64,000 nucleotides of DNA from Flavobacteriaceae bacterium EG-1 (GCF_009649685.1 NZ_WJPK01000001.1:1244760-1308759), one strand, 5' to 3'. Numbered from the stretch's first letter, positions 9,938 through 20,159 are shown. Numbers and translations are program-made. Notes: generated by a model not told the origin, from the sequence alone.

Positions 9938-10390
9938 ATGCGAGAAATTACTATTGATTATGCCCTCCGCGAAACTTGGTTATCTGTGGCCAAAATGTAC
10001 AATGAAGAAGCTAAAAACTATGAAAGTACCATGGCAATGGGTTTTACACTTTTAAGCATTGACCCAAAAACAGGTACTCCTTCAACTGCATTGGGTCCCA
10101 AAATGGGTATGGAAGCTACCAGCTTGACAAGAATATTAAAAAGTCTTGAAGAAAAAGGATTTATAAAGCGTAAGCCTAATCCAAAAGATGGAAGAGGCGT
10201 TTTAATACATCTTACAACAACTGGATTAGAAAAAAGAAATTTATCCAAAAATGCAGTTTTATGCTTTAACGAAATGGTGTTACAAAATGTTTCAGAAGAA
10301 AAGATAAAAGCCTTTTTCGAAGTTACCGAAACTATCAATAAACTAATCTTAGAGAAGAATATATTTTCAGATAATACTACAAACAAATAA
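9938..10390 (+). CDS. MarR-family regulator, probable beta-oxidation repressor
   Basis: A 150-residue winged-helix regulator. The recognition region LTRILKSLEEKGFIKR and the wing (RKPNPKDGRGVLIHLT) sit near residues 65-95, as in MarR dimers, flanked by helices for dimerisation. I chose the ATG at 9938; the reading frame runs back to a TTG at 9914, but that codon lies inside the -7 box. A perfect palindrome sits on its promoter, so autoregulation is likely. It is followed after 12 bases by fadN, then fadA and fadE, so by analogy with acyl-CoA-responsive regulators it probably controls this operon and is released by a fatty acyl-CoA. That ligand is an inference. Confidence 0.85.
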   Translation: MREITIDYALRETWLSVAKMYNEEAKNYESTMAMGFTLLSIDPKTGTPSTALGPKMGMEATSLTRILKSLEEKGFIKRKPNPKDGRGVLIHLTTTGLEKRNLSKNAVLCFNEMVLQNVSEEKIKAFFEVTETINKLILEKNIFSDNTTNK

Positions 10391-10402
10391 TATAGTAAAG
10401 CA

Positions 10403-12808
10403 ATGCGTAGACACATTAATAAGGTTGCAGTTATAGGATCCGGAATTATGGGAAGTGGAATTGCTTGCCATTTTGCCAATATAGGGGTTGAAGTGCTTCT
10501 ATTAGATATTATCCCAAGAGAGCTTAATGATAAAGAGAAAGCCAAAGGGTTAACTTTAGATGATAAATTAGTAAGAAATAGATTGGTAAATGATTCACTC
10601 ACTGCTGCATTAAAATCCAAGCCTTCTCCTATTTACTCGCAAAAGTTTGCTTCTAGAATTACAACAGGAAATTTAGAAGATGATATTTCCAAAATTTCGA
10701 AAGTAGATTGGATTATTGAGGTGGTAGTTGAACGCCTTGATATAAAGAAAACAGTTTTTGAAAATATTGAAAAATACAGAGCTCCGGGTACATTAATTAC
10801 CTCAAACACTTCTGGTATTCCTATTAAATTTATGAGTGAAGGTCGCAGTGAAGACTTCCAAAAACATTTCTGCGGTACCCACTTTTTTAATCCTGCGCGA
10901 TATTTAAAATTATTCGAAATTATCCCTGGTCCTAAAACAACTCCAGAAGTTCTCGAATTTTTAAATGGATATGGCGAGCAATTCTTAGGAAAAACATCAG
11001 TAGTAGCAAAAGATACACCAGCCTTTATTGGAAATAGAATAGGAATTTTCAGTATTCAAAGTCTTTTTCATATGGTAAAGGAATTGGATATGACTGTGGA
11101 AGAAGTAGATAAACTAACTGGTCCAGTAATTGGTCGTCCAAAATCTGCAACATTTAGAACAGTTGACGTTGTTGGTTTAGACACCTTAGTTCATGTCGCA
11201 AATGGTATTGCTGAAAATTGTAAGGATGATGAGCGTCATTCATTGTTTGCTTTACCTGATTTTATTTCCACAATGATGGATAACAAATGGTTAGGAAGTA
11301 AAACAGGACAAGGGTTTTATAAAAAATCTAAAGATGCTTCTGGTAAAACCGAAATTCTAACATTAGACTTAAACACTTTAGACTATCGGTCGAAGAAGAG
11401 TGCCAAATTTGCCACACTAGAATTAACAAAAACTATTGACAAGGTTATTAATCGTTTCTCAGTATTGGTAGATGGTAAAGATAAAGCTGGTGATTTCTAC
11501 CGAAAAAGTTTCGGGCAATTATTTGCTTATGTTTCACATCGCATCCCTGAAATAACCGACGAGTTATTTAAGATTGATGACGCAATGAAAGCCGGTTTTG
11601 GCTGGGAACACGGACCTTTTCAAATATGGGATGCAATTGGATTAGATAAAGGGTTAGCGCTAATTAAAGCTGAAGGACAAGAAGTCGCTTCTTGGGTCAA
11701 TGAAATGAAATCAGCCGGAAACACTTCTTTCTATAGTGTTAAAGATGGTGCAACCTATGCATATGATATTCCGAAAAAAACGATGGAAAAAATTCCTGGG
11801 CAAGATGCATTCATCATTTTAGACAATATAAGAGAATCAAAAGAAGTATTTAAAAATAGTGGAGTTGTAATTGAAGATTTGGGAGATGGCATATTAAATG
11901 TTGAATTTCAATCTAAAATGAACACGATTGGCGGTGATGTACTCTCCGGTTTAAATAAAGCAATTGATTTAGCCGAAAAAGATTTTCAAGGGCTAGTAGT
12001 TGGCAACCAAGCTGCGAATTTTTCTGTTGGTGCCAATATAGGCATGATTTTCATGATGGCCGTTGAGCAAGAATACGATGAATTAAACATGGCAATTAAA
12101 ATGTTTCAAGACACCATGATGCGTATGCGGTATTCATCTATTCCGACTGTTTCAGCTCCACATGGAATGACATTAGGTGGTGGCTGTGAACTTTCATTAC
12201 ACGCAGATAAAGTAGTTGCAGCCGCTGAAACTTATATTGGTTTAGTAGAATTTGGTGTAGGTGTAATTCCTGGCGGTGGTGGTTCAAAAGAATTTGCAGT
12301 ACGCGCACAAGATACCTTTAAAAAGAATGATGTAGAATTAAATGTATTACAAGAATACTTCCTAACCATTGGTATGGCAAAGGTTTCAACTTCAGCATAT
12401 GAAGCATACGATTTAGGTATTTTACAACCTGGAAAAGATATCGTGGTGGTAAATAAAGATCGTCAAATTGCTACGGCTAAAGCACATGCAAAATTGATGG
12501 CAGAAGCGGGTTATACAAAACCTCCTAAACGAAAAGACATCAAAGTTCTCGGTAAACAAGCCTTAGGAATGTTTTTAGTAGGAACAGATTCCATGGAAGC
12601 AAGTCATTATATTAGTGAACACGATAAGAAAATAGCAAACAAACTAGCTTATGTAATGGCTGGAGGAGACTTATCAGAACCTACCTTAGTAAATGAACAG
12701 TATTTGTTAGATCTAGAACGTGAAGCATTTTTATCACTTTGTACAGAAAAGAAAACATTAGAACGTATTCAACATATGTTGAAAACAGGTAAACCACTTA
12801 GAAATTAA
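10403..12808 (+). CDS. fadN: 3-hydroxyacyl-CoA dehydrogenase / enoyl-CoA hydratase fusion (FadN type)
   Basis: Carries out the hydration and the NAD-dependent oxidation steps of beta-oxidation. The 801-residue chain has the dehydrogenase first: a Rossmann motif GSGIMGSGIACHF near residue 10 and the catalytic-His motif GTHFFNPARY near 157. The crotonase-type hydratase is at the C-terminal side (about 480-800), with GGGCELSLHADKV and GLVEFGVGVIPGGGG holding the oxyanion loop and the acidic residues. This order is opposite to E. coli FadB and is that of Bacillus FadN. Four bases separate it from fadA, so they are co-transcribed. The same fadN-fadA-fadE order is known from Bacillus subtilis. Confidence 0.94.
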   Translation: MRRHINKVAVIGSGIMGSGIACHFANIGVEVLLLDIIPRELNDKEKAKGLTLDDKLVRNRLVNDSLTAALKSKPSPIYSQKFASRITTGNLEDDISKISKVDWIIEVVVERLDIKKTVFENIEKYRAPGTLITSNTSGIPIKFMSEGRSEDFQKHFCGTHFFNPARYLKLFEIIPGPKTTPEVLEFLNGYGEQFLGKTSVVAKDTPAFIGNRIGIFSIQSLFHMVKELDMTVEEVDKLTGPVIGRPKSATFRTVDVVGLDTLVHVANGIAENCKDDERHSLFALPDFISTMMDNKWLGSKTGQGFYKKSKDASGKTEILTLDLNTLDYRSKKSAKFATLELTKTIDKVINRFSVLVDGKDKAGDFYRKSFGQLFAYVSHRIPEITDELFKIDDAMKAGFGWEHGPFQIWDAIGLDKGLALIKAEGQEVASWVNEMKSAGNTSFYSVKDGATYAYDIPKKTMEKIPGQDAFIILDNIRESKEVFKNSGVVIEDLGDGILNVEFQSKMNTIGGDVLSGLNKAIDLAEKDFQGLVVGNQAANFSVGANIGMIFMMAVEQEYDELNMAIKMFQDTMMRMRYSSIPTVSAPHGMTLGGGCELSLHADKVVAAAETYIGLVEFGVGVIPGGGGSKEFAVRAQDTFKKNDVELNVLQEYFLTIGMAKVSTSAYEAYDLGILQPGKDIVVVNKDRQIATAKAHAKLMAEAGYTKPPKRKDIKVLGKQALGMFLVGTDSMEASHYISEHDKKIANKLAYVMAGGDLSEPTLVNEQYLLDLEREAFLSLCTEKKTLERIQHMLKTGKPLRN

Positions 12809-12812
12809 ATAA

Positions 12813-14003
12813 ATGAAAACTGCATATATAGTTAAAGCATATAGAACAGCTGTAGGAAAAGCACCGAAAGGGGTTTTCCGATTTAAACGAACTGATGAGT
12901 TAGCAGCAGAAACCATCGCATACATGATGAATGAGTTACCCGATTTCGATAAAAAACGAATCGATGATGTTATCGTAGGTAATGCGATGCCAGAAGGCTC
13001 GCAAGGTCTAAATATGGCTAGACTTATTTCATTAATGGGATTAGATATTGTTGATGTACCAGGTGTAACGGTAAATCGGTTTTGTTCTTCCGGAATAGAA
13101 ACAATAGGAATTGCAACGGCTAAAATTCAATCGGGTATGGCAGATTGTATTATAGCCGGTGGTGCAGAAAGCATGAGTTCTGTACCGATGACCGGTTATA
13201 AAACTGAATTGAATTACGATTTGGTGGCAGAAGGACATGAAGATTATTATTGGGGAATGGGTAACACAGCAGAAGCTGTAGCGAATGAATTTAACGTATC
13301 AAGAAAAGACCAAGATGAGTTTGCTTATAATTCACACATGAAGGCACTAAAAGCTCAAGCCGAAAATCGTTTTCAAGATCAAATAGTTCCTATAGAAGTC
13401 GAACAGACATTTATTGATGTTAACGGTAAAAAGGCAACAAAAAAATATACGGTCACAAAAGACGAAGGGCCAAGAAAAGGTACTTCTGTAGAAGTACTAA
13501 ACAAACTTAGACCAGTATTTGCTGCAGGTGGAAGTGTTACGGCAGGTAACTCGTCTCAAATGAGTGATGGTGCTGCTTTTGTAATGATTATGAGCGAAGA
13601 AATGGTGAAAGAATTAAACCTTGAACCTATTGCTCGTTTAGTTAATTATGCTGCCGCTGGAGTGCCCCCAAGAATAATGGGGATTGGTCCGGTTGCTGCG
13701 ATTCCAAAAGCACTAAAACAAGCTGGTTTACAACAAAGCGATTTAGAATTAATTGAATTAAATGAAGCTTTTGCTTCGCAATCTTTGGCCGTAATTAGAG
13801 AGCTAGATTTAAATCCAGATATTATTAATGTAAACGGAGGTGCAATAGCACTTGGTCATCCTTTAGGTTGCACAGGTGCCAAACTTTCTGTCCAGCTTTT
13901 TGACGAAATGCGAAAACGAAAAATGCAGGGAAAATATGGTGCAGTTACCATGTGCGTAGGTACCGGACAAGGGGCATGTGGTATTTATGAGTTCTTAAAT
14001 TAA
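12813..14003 (+). CDS. fadA: Acetyl-CoA acyltransferase (3-ketoacyl-CoA thiolase)
   Basis: Last step of beta-oxidation: cleaves 3-ketoacyl-CoA with CoA to acetyl-CoA and a shortened acyl-CoA. The 396 residues are the full thiolase length. The acyl-accepting Cys91 is in NRFCSSG, the catalytic His is in GGAIALGHPLGCTGA near 345-350, and the second Cys is in CVGTGQGACG near 380. It forms the thiolase half of the trifunctional set with FadN, from which it is separated by only four bases. Confidence 0.95.
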   Translation: MKTAYIVKAYRTAVGKAPKGVFRFKRTDELAAETIAYMMNELPDFDKKRIDDVIVGNAMPEGSQGLNMARLISLMGLDIVDVPGVTVNRFCSSGIETIGIATAKIQSGMADCIIAGGAESMSSVPMTGYKTELNYDLVAEGHEDYYWGMGNTAEAVANEFNVSRKDQDEFAYNSHMKALKAQAENRFQDQIVPIEVEQTFIDVNGKKATKKYTVTKDEGPRKGTSVEVLNKLRPVFAAGGSVTAGNSSQMSDGAAFVMIMSEEMVKELNLEPIARLVNYAAAGVPPRIMGIGPVAAIPKALKQAGLQQSDLELIELNEAFASQSLAVIRELDLNPDIINVNGGAIALGHPLGCTGAKLSVQLFDEMRKRKMQGKYGAVTMCVGTGQGACGIYEFLN

Positions 14004-14092
14004 ATGCACTCACCTAAATTAACTATTAAAATATATAATTAAAATTACCCCGTAACAGTACTTTCCTTTGGGGAGTAAAAGAGGCTTAGAAT

Positions 14093-15901
14093 ATGGAATC
14101 AATAGAAGAAAAAGAAATTTTAAGAGGAGGTCAATTCCTCGTTAAAGAAACTAAATGTGAAGATGTATTTACATTAGAAGATTTGACTGAAGAACAAAAA
14201 ATGATGCGCGATAGCACTAAAGAATTCGTAGACCGAGAACTCTGGGCGCATTGGGAACGTTTTGAACAAAAAGATTATGCGTATACCGAAGAATGCATGC
14301 GCAAGGCTGGTGAGCTAGGGCTATTGAGTGTAGCTGTACCTGAATCTTATGGTGGTATGGGAATGGGCTTTGTTTCTACTATGCTCGTTTGCGATTATAT
14401 TTCTGGAGCAACAGGATCATTTAGTACTGCCTTCGGTGCACATACTGGTATTGGAACTATGCCAATTACGCTTTATGGAACTGAAGAACAAAAACAAAAA
14501 TACGTTCCAAAATTGGCTTCAGGTGAATGGTTTGGTGCATATTGTCTTACTGAACCAGGTGCAGGTTCAGATGCAAATTCAGGTAAAACAAAAGCAGTAT
14601 TATCTGAAGATGGAAAACACTATAGTATTTCAGGTCAGAAAATGTGGATTTCAAATGCGGGATTTTGTAGCATGTTTATCGTTTTTGCACGTATAGAAGA
14701 TGATAAAAATATTACTGGTTTTATCGTTGAAAACAATCCAGAGAATGGTATTACGTTGGGTGATGAAGAAAAAAAGTTAGGCATTCACTCCTCCTCTACC
14801 CGTCAGGTATTTTTCAGTGACACCAAAGTGCCCGTTGAAAACATGCTATCGGAGCGAGGAAATGGATTTAAAATAGCAATGAATGCGTTAAATATTGGGC
14901 GTATAAAATTAGCCGCTGCATGTTTAGAAGCTCAAAGACGTGTAATAAATGAGGCTGTAAATTATGCAAATGAACGAATTCAGTTTAAAACACCAATCAT
15001 GAATTTTGGAGCAATAAAATCCAAAATTGCAACAATGGCAACAAATGCATATGCTGGTGATTCTGCAAGTTATAGAGCAGCCAAAAATATCGAAGATAGA
15101 ATTGCACTGCGCGAAGCCGCCGGAAATTCTCATCAAGAAGCAGAACTTAAAGGTGTAGAAGAATATGCGATTGAATGTTCTATTTTAAAGGTTGCAGTTT
15201 CTGAAGATGTTCAAAATACAACTGATGAAGGAGTACAAATTTTTGGGGGTATGGGGTTTAGTGCCGATACGCCAATGGAAAAAGCTTGGAGAGATGCAAG
15301 AATTGCGAGAATCTATGAAGGAACAAATGAAATTAACAGAATGCTCTCAGTTGGCATGTTAGTTAAAAAAGCTATGAAGGGGCATGTTGATTTACTTGGA
15401 CCTGCAACTGCTGTTGGTGAAGAGTTAATGGGCATTCCTTCTTTTGACACACCCGATTTTTCAGAATTATTTGCTGAGGAAAAAGATTTATTAAGAAGAT
15501 TAAAAAAAGTGTTCTTAATGGTAGCAGGTAGTGCTGTACAAAAATATGGTCCAGACTTAGAAAATCATCAACAATTGATGTTAGCAGCTTCGGATATTCT
15601 CATTGAAGTATATATGGCAGAAAGCACATTATTGCGTACAGAGAAAAATGCCAAACGTTTTGGAGAAGAAGCACAAGCAACACAAATTGCAATGTCTAAA
15701 TTATATTTATATAATGCGACTGAGATTGTTATTCAAAAAGGAAAAGAAGCAATAATTTCATTTGCTGAAGGTGACGAACAACGAATGATGCTCATGGGCT
15801 TAAAACGTTTTACAAAATATACTAATAACCCAAACGTAGTAGCTTTACGCACGCAAATTGCAGATAAAGTAGCTGTGGATAATGGTTATACCTTTGACTA
15901 A
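14093..15901 (+). CDS. fadE: Acyl-CoA dehydrogenase with C-terminal extension (FadE role)
   Basis: First oxidation step of beta-oxidation: FAD-dependent acyl-CoA to trans-2-enoyl-CoA. Of its 602 residues, about 25-430 form the dehydrogenase fold: FAD/substrate motif EPGAGSDANSGKT near 155, QKMWISNAG near 182 and the catalytic Glu near 408 in ARIYEGTNEINRML. The remaining 170 residues are a helical extension like that of very-long-chain acyl-CoA dehydrogenases. The 89-base gap after fadA contains an imperfect hairpin (ACCCC ... GGGGAG) but no clear promoter, so the gene probably belongs to the same operon, closed by the terminator at 15931. Confidence 0.93.
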   Translation: MESIEEKEILRGGQFLVKETKCEDVFTLEDLTEEQKMMRDSTKEFVDRELWAHWERFEQKDYAYTEECMRKAGELGLLSVAVPESYGGMGMGFVSTMLVCDYISGATGSFSTAFGAHTGIGTMPITLYGTEEQKQKYVPKLASGEWFGAYCLTEPGAGSDANSGKTKAVLSEDGKHYSISGQKMWISNAGFCSMFIVFARIEDDKNITGFIVENNPENGITLGDEEKKLGIHSSSTRQVFFSDTKVPVENMLSERGNGFKIAMNALNIGRIKLAAACLEAQRRVINEAVNYANERIQFKTPIMNFGAIKSKIATMATNAYAGDSASYRAAKNIEDRIALREAAGNSHQEAELKGVEEYAIECSILKVAVSEDVQNTTDEGVQIFGGMGFSADTPMEKAWRDARIARIYEGTNEINRMLSVGMLVKKAMKGHVDLLGPATAVGEELMGIPSFDTPDFSELFAEEKDLLRRLKKVFLMVAGSAVQKYGPDLENHQQLMLAASDILIEVYMAESTLLRTEKNAKRFGEEAQATQIAMSKLYLYNATEIVIQKGKEAIISFAEGDEQRMMLMGLKRFTKYTNNPNVVALRTQIADKVAVDNGYTFD

Positions 15902-15930
15902 TTCAAATTATTAATTTAATTGGATGAATA

Positions 15931-15962
15931 AAAATCCGACCATTGAATGGTCGGATTTTTTA
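15931..15962. terminator. Bidirectional Rho-independent terminator
   Basis: A 12-bp perfect stem, AAAATCCGACCA / TGGTCGGATTTT, around a 5-base loop, with A-run and T-run flanks on both sides. It lies between the end of fadE and the end of the convergent GH15 gene and can serve both. Confidence 0.9.
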
Positions 15963-15986
15963 TTGAATACAATTTCATTTTTACAA

Positions 15987-17789
15987 TTACTCCCTCATCG
16001 ATTCCAAAATGGATTCATCAGAATCTTTATTCGAAAATAAAATGGCACATTCAATAAGCGCTAAATGAGAATAGGCCTGTGGAAAATTACCTAACAACCG
16101 TTTAGTTTTAAAATCAACATCTTCACTAAACAGACCCAAATGATTACTATAACTTAACAATTGATCAAAATACTTCATAGCCTTTTCCTCCTCACCTATT
16201 TTATACAAGCTATTTATAAACCAAAATGTACAAATGGTAAAAGATGATGAAGGCAACCCAAAATCGTCTTCATTTTTATAACGATAAAGAAGACCATCAT
16301 TATTTAAATCTTTTTCAATTGCTTTTACAGTACTTATAAATTTAGGATCCTTAGCAGGAATAAAACCATACGATTCCATTAGTAAGACAGAAGCATCTAA
16401 ATATTCAGATCCATATGACTGCACAAATGATTTTACTTTTGGGTTCCAAGCATTAGCATGTATATCTTCTCTAATTTCCTGTTCTAATTGTAACCATTTT
16501 TCAACTTTTCTAGTTTTCTTAAAGATTTTAGCCACCTTTATTGCACGGTCTATAGCTACCCAACATAACACTTTTGAAAAGGTAAAATGTCGATCCTCAG
16601 CTCTAAATTCCCAAATACCTTTGTCCGGTTCTTGCCAATGTTTCGATACAATCCAAACGATTCCTTTGGTAATACTCCAAAGTTCTTCACCATTTTCTAT
16701 ATCAATACTAAACTTTACCAATTGCGTATATATAACATCCATTAAGATACCATAGATATCATTTTGCTTTTGGGCATAGGCAGCATTGCCCACTCTAACC
16801 GGTTTCGACCCTTTATAGCCAGCCAAATGCTCCAATGTTTCTTCTGTCAGCTTTTTTTCTTTATTAATTCCATACATGATTTGCAATTTCTCATCTTTAT
16901 CAGGAATTAAATCAATAATAAACTGCAAATATCTTCGGGCTACATTTTTATGCCCTAATTCGGATATAACTCTAACTACCATTGATGCATCGCGAATCCA
17001 GCAAAAACGATAATCCCAATTTCTTACCTCACCAATAGTTTCGGGAAGCGATGTGGTTGCGGCGGCCAATACAGCACCTGTTTTATCGTAACTTAATAAT
17101 TTTAGAGTAATAGCACTTCTACTTATTTCAGCATTGTATTTTCTGTATGTAGGCGTTGTACTGCTCCAATTTAACCAATACACTTTTGTACGCTCTAATT
17201 CTAGGTAAATACTTTTTGTATTGGGCATAAGAATTTTCTCATTATAACCCATTAAGAAATACCCATCCTTTTTAATTTCAATCTCTCTACCCTCTACAAC
17301 TGCATTTTTATTGAATGAGGTATAAAGAAAAACTGTGTCAAATTTATCGCCATGAGTTAGACTGGCAACGAAGTTATGTTTTACAAAAGTTTCAGTAATG
17401 CCAGCGGCATACTCTAGTTTAGGATTATACTTAACCTTAAATTTTGGTCTTCCAGAAATGTGGCGTACATACCTCACTAATTCTGGCGGCGAGTGATAAC
17501 TACCATCTTCTTTATGATATCGAGGCATAAAATCACGTAATTCAAAAATATTTTCTCCATCAGAAAATCTTGTAATTAAAAGTGCTGTATGTTTTTTATA
17601 ACGCTGGGTAATGGTATATGAATCATCAACCAATATTTCAAAACTTCCACCAATTTCTTCATCCAACAATTTTGCCAAAACAGACGAAGAGTCAAATTCT
17701 GGCAAACAACACCAATCAATACTTCCTGTTTTTGAAACTAATGCGGCACTTCTACAATTTCCTATTATTCCGTAGTCTAAATTATTCAT
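15987..17789 (-). CDS. Glycoside hydrolase family 15 protein (glucoamylase/trehalase-like)
   Basis: A 600-residue cytoplasmic protein without a signal peptide. The N-terminal beta-sandwich (about 1-210, beginning LDYGIIGNCRSAALVSKTGSIDWCCLP) and the (alpha/alpha)6 barrel are both present. Barrel motifs include NWDYRFCWIRDAS near 258, the candidate catalytic-acid region GIWEFRAEDRHFTFSK near 390 and the late LPSSSFTICTFWFINSL. Bacterial GH15 enzymes of this layout include glucoamylases, dextranases and trehalases. Here it is divergent, with a 103-base gap, from a trehalose-6-phosphate synthase/phosphatase gene, so trehalase or hydrolysis of a related alpha-glucoside is the favoured but unproven role. 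Confidence 0.88.
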   Translation of the reverse strand: MNNLDYGIIGNCRSAALVSKTGSIDWCCLPEFDSSSVLAKLLDEEIGGSFEILVDDSYTITQRYKKHTALLITRFSDGENIFELRDFMPRYHKEDGSYHSPPELVRYVRHISGRPKFKVKYNPKLEYAAGITETFVKHNFVASLTHGDKFDTVFLYTSFNKNAVVEGREIEIKKDGYFLMGYNEKILMPNTKSIYLELERTKVYWLNWSSTTPTYRKYNAEISRSAITLKLLSYDKTGAVLAAATTSLPETIGEVRNWDYRFCWIRDASMVVRVISELGHKNVARRYLQFIIDLIPDKDEKLQIMYGINKEKKLTEETLEHLAGYKGSKPVRVGNAAYAQKQNDIYGILMDVIYTQLVKFSIDIENGEELWSITKGIVWIVSKHWQEPDKGIWEFRAEDRHFTFSKVLCWVAIDRAIKVAKIFKKTRKVEKWLQLEQEIREDIHANAWNPKVKSFVQSYGSEYLDASVLLMESYGFIPAKDPKFISTVKAIEKDLNNDGLLYRYKNEDDFGLPSSSFTICTFWFINSLYKIGEEEKAMKYFDQLLSYSNHLGLFSEDVDFKTKRLLGNFPQAYSHLALIECAILFSNKDSDESILESMRE

Positions 17790-17892
17790 TCAATAAAAAT
17801 ATCTATTCAATCTGTTTAACAATTGGTTTTGCGCTTCAATTTGTCGAAATTTAAAGACAAAGAATTTAATAGCAGTCAAAAACGCCCAAAAT

Positions 17893-20103
17893 ATGAGTAA
17901 AACTATCATAATCTCAAATAGACTACCAGTTCAATTACAAATTAGCAATGGCAACATAACAGCTGTGCCAAGTGTTGGTGGTTTAGCTACAGGAATGAAA
18001 TCGGTACACTCTAGTGGTGATAGTCTTTGGATTGGTTGGAGTGGCTTGACGGATGAAGAAATACCAGATGAACTTTCAGATAAGATAGACGAAGCTTTGG
18101 CCATGCATGGTTCTTCTAAAGTTAGATTAACGGCAAATGAAGTTGATGGTTTTTATTATGGTTTTAGTAACAGAACTATTTGGCCTCTTTTTCACTATTT
18201 CTTAGAATATTCTGAATTTGAACTTGATAGTTGGAACACATACAAAGCCGTAAATCAAAAATTTGCAGATGCTATTTTAGATAAAGCAGCTGATGATGAC
18301 ACCATTTGGGTGCATGATTATCAACTAATGCTAGTACCACAAATGGTGCGTGAAAAACGTCCAAATATAGCTATCGGATTCTTTTTGCATATTCCATTTC
18401 CTTCTTTTGAAATTTTTAGAACTATGCCTTGGCGTGAAGAAGTTTTACGTGGTTTATTAGGTTCTGATTTAATCGGTTTTCACATCTACGATTATGAAAG
18501 ACATTTTTTAAGTTCTGTGCGAAGACTATTGGGGTTAGAAGTTAGCTTTAATGATATTTATTTAGATAATCGTGTTATAAAGGTAGATTCTTTTCCTATG
18601 GGCATTGATTATAAAAAGTTTCGGGGAGCAGCTGAAGAACATGCAAAACGTAGTCCTAATCAACTTTCAGAATTACAGAAAAGACTAAATACACATAAAC
18701 TTTCAGATCCCGATAATAAGTTTTTGTTATCAATTGATCGCTTAGACTATTCTAAGGGAATTGCAAAGCGCTTAAATGCTTTTGAATATTTTTTAAACAA
18801 ATATCCACAATACAAAGAAAAAGTTAGACTTATAATATTGGCCGTTCCATCACGATCGAATGTGCCACAGTATCAACTACTGAAAAAAGAAATTGATGAA
18901 TTAGTTGGTCGAATTAATGGAGAATTTTCAACTGTTAGCTGGACGCCTATTTGGTATTTCTACAGGTCTATGCCATTTGAAAATCTTATAGATTTATATA
19001 CCTCTAGTGATATTGCATGGTTAACACCACTTAGGGATGGTATGAATTTAGTTGCCAAAGAATATATAGCAACAAGAACTGATAAAACGGGAGTACTAAT
19101 ATTAAGTGAAATGGCTGGTTCTGCTAATGAAATGAACGAATCATTACTAATTAATCCAAATAATTTTGAGCAAATTTCTGATGCCATTTATGAAGCTATA
19201 AATATGCCTATAGACGAACAAAAAGCAAGAAATGAACAACTTCAGCAACGGCTAGAACGATACAACGTTGAAAAATGGGCAAATGATTTTATGACCTCAT
19301 TAAAAGAACAACGTGATCGCGAAGCAGCTAATGTTTCAACCAGAATAACTGAAGAAAGGTTATCTACGATTGTATCAGATTATTCAAAAGCAAAAAAACG
19401 AATACTATTTTTAGATTATGATGGCACATTAGCTGGCTTCCACAATGATCCACAAAAAGCAGGGCCAGACGAAGAATTATATAAATTATTGGACGCGCTT
19501 CATAACCAAGATGGTACAGATCTATTTCTAATAAGCGGTCGTGATAAGAATACCTTCACTAAATGGTTTTTACATAAGGGGTATAATATGATTGTCGAAC
19601 ATGGTGTATGGATATCTAGAAAAGGTGAACAATTTAAACTCCTTGAAAATGTCAAAAATGATTGGATGGAAAAAATACGACCTGTATTAGAATCCTTTGT
19701 AGATCGTACACCAGGTAGTTTTATTGAAGAAAAGAATTATTCACTGGCATGGCATTATCGCAAAACAGATCCCGATTTTGGTAGTTTAAGAGCCACAGAG
19801 CTCTCTACAGTTCTCACTAGTTTAATTGGCACAGATGATTTAAGCGTTTTAAATGGAAATAAGGTTATGGAAGTAAAAAGCAGTAATGTGAACAAAGGCC
19901 GTGCTTCAATGCGAATGCTAGGTGAAGCCGATTATGATTTTACTTTTGCTATTGGTGACGATTGGACAGATGAATTCATGTTCCAAGAATTACCGGAAAG
20001 CACTGTAACTGTTAAGGTAGGCAGACATAAAACTTCTGCCAAATATTTTGTAGAAGACACTAAAAAAGTCCGAATATTATTAAAAGCTTTTATAAAAGTT
20101 TAG
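17893..20103 (+). CDS. otsAB: Fused trehalose-6-phosphate synthase / phosphatase
   Basis: Makes trehalose from UDP-glucose and glucose-6-phosphate in one polypeptide of 736 residues. The N-terminal GT20 synthase (about 1-470) has VGGLATGMKS, WVHDYQLMLVPQMVR, RLDYSKGI and PLRDGMNLVAKEY. The C-terminal HAD phosphatase (about 490-736) starts with LFLDYDGTLAGF (nucleophile Asp near 508) and has AIGDDWTDEFMF near its end. Gene fusions of this type are typical of Bacteroidota and of yeast-like enzymes, whereas E. coli uses separate OtsA and OtsB. It is divergent from the GH15 gene, pairing synthesis of an osmoprotectant with possible turnover. Confidence 0.95.
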   Translation: MSKTIIISNRLPVQLQISNGNITAVPSVGGLATGMKSVHSSGDSLWIGWSGLTDEEIPDELSDKIDEALAMHGSSKVRLTANEVDGFYYGFSNRTIWPLFHYFLEYSEFELDSWNTYKAVNQKFADAILDKAADDDTIWVHDYQLMLVPQMVREKRPNIAIGFFLHIPFPSFEIFRTMPWREEVLRGLLGSDLIGFHIYDYERHFLSSVRRLLGLEVSFNDIYLDNRVIKVDSFPMGIDYKKFRGAAEEHAKRSPNQLSELQKRLNTHKLSDPDNKFLLSIDRLDYSKGIAKRLNAFEYFLNKYPQYKEKVRLIILAVPSRSNVPQYQLLKKEIDELVGRINGEFSTVSWTPIWYFYRSMPFENLIDLYTSSDIAWLTPLRDGMNLVAKEYIATRTDKTGVLILSEMAGSANEMNESLLINPNNFEQISDAIYEAINMPIDEQKARNEQLQQRLERYNVEKWANDFMTSLKEQRDREAANVSTRITEERLSTIVSDYSKAKKRILFLDYDGTLAGFHNDPQKAGPDEELYKLLDALHNQDGTDLFLISGRDKNTFTKWFLHKGYNMIVEHGVWISRKGEQFKLLENVKNDWMEKIRPVLESFVDRTPGSFIEEKNYSLAWHYRKTDPDFGSLRATELSTVLTSLIGTDDLSVLNGNKVMEVKSSNVNKGRASMRMLGEADYDFTFAIGDDWTDEFMFQELPESTVTVKVGRHKTSAKYFVEDTKKVRILLKAFIKV

Positions 20104-20122
20104 AAACATCCAATTAAACTTA

Positions 20123-20130
20123 TAGCTTTG
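20123..20130 (+). promoter_or_regulatory. -7 promoter element of fabV
   Basis: TAGCTTTG matches TAnnTTTG and lies 29 bases before the fabV ATG. No clear TTG is found at -33. Confidence 0.45.
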
Positions 20131-20159
20131 GCATATTTAATGATAAATCAATATATCGA

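Noticed and set aside
10018-10620. 200-codon minus-strand open frame over the MarR gene and the start of fadN
   Set aside because: It is antisense to two genes with clear family matches, and its translation resembles no protein and has low-complexity Ser/Leu content.
14349-14696. 115-codon plus-strand open frame inside fadE
   Set aside because: It is an out-of-frame shadow of the acyl-CoA dehydrogenase coding sequence.
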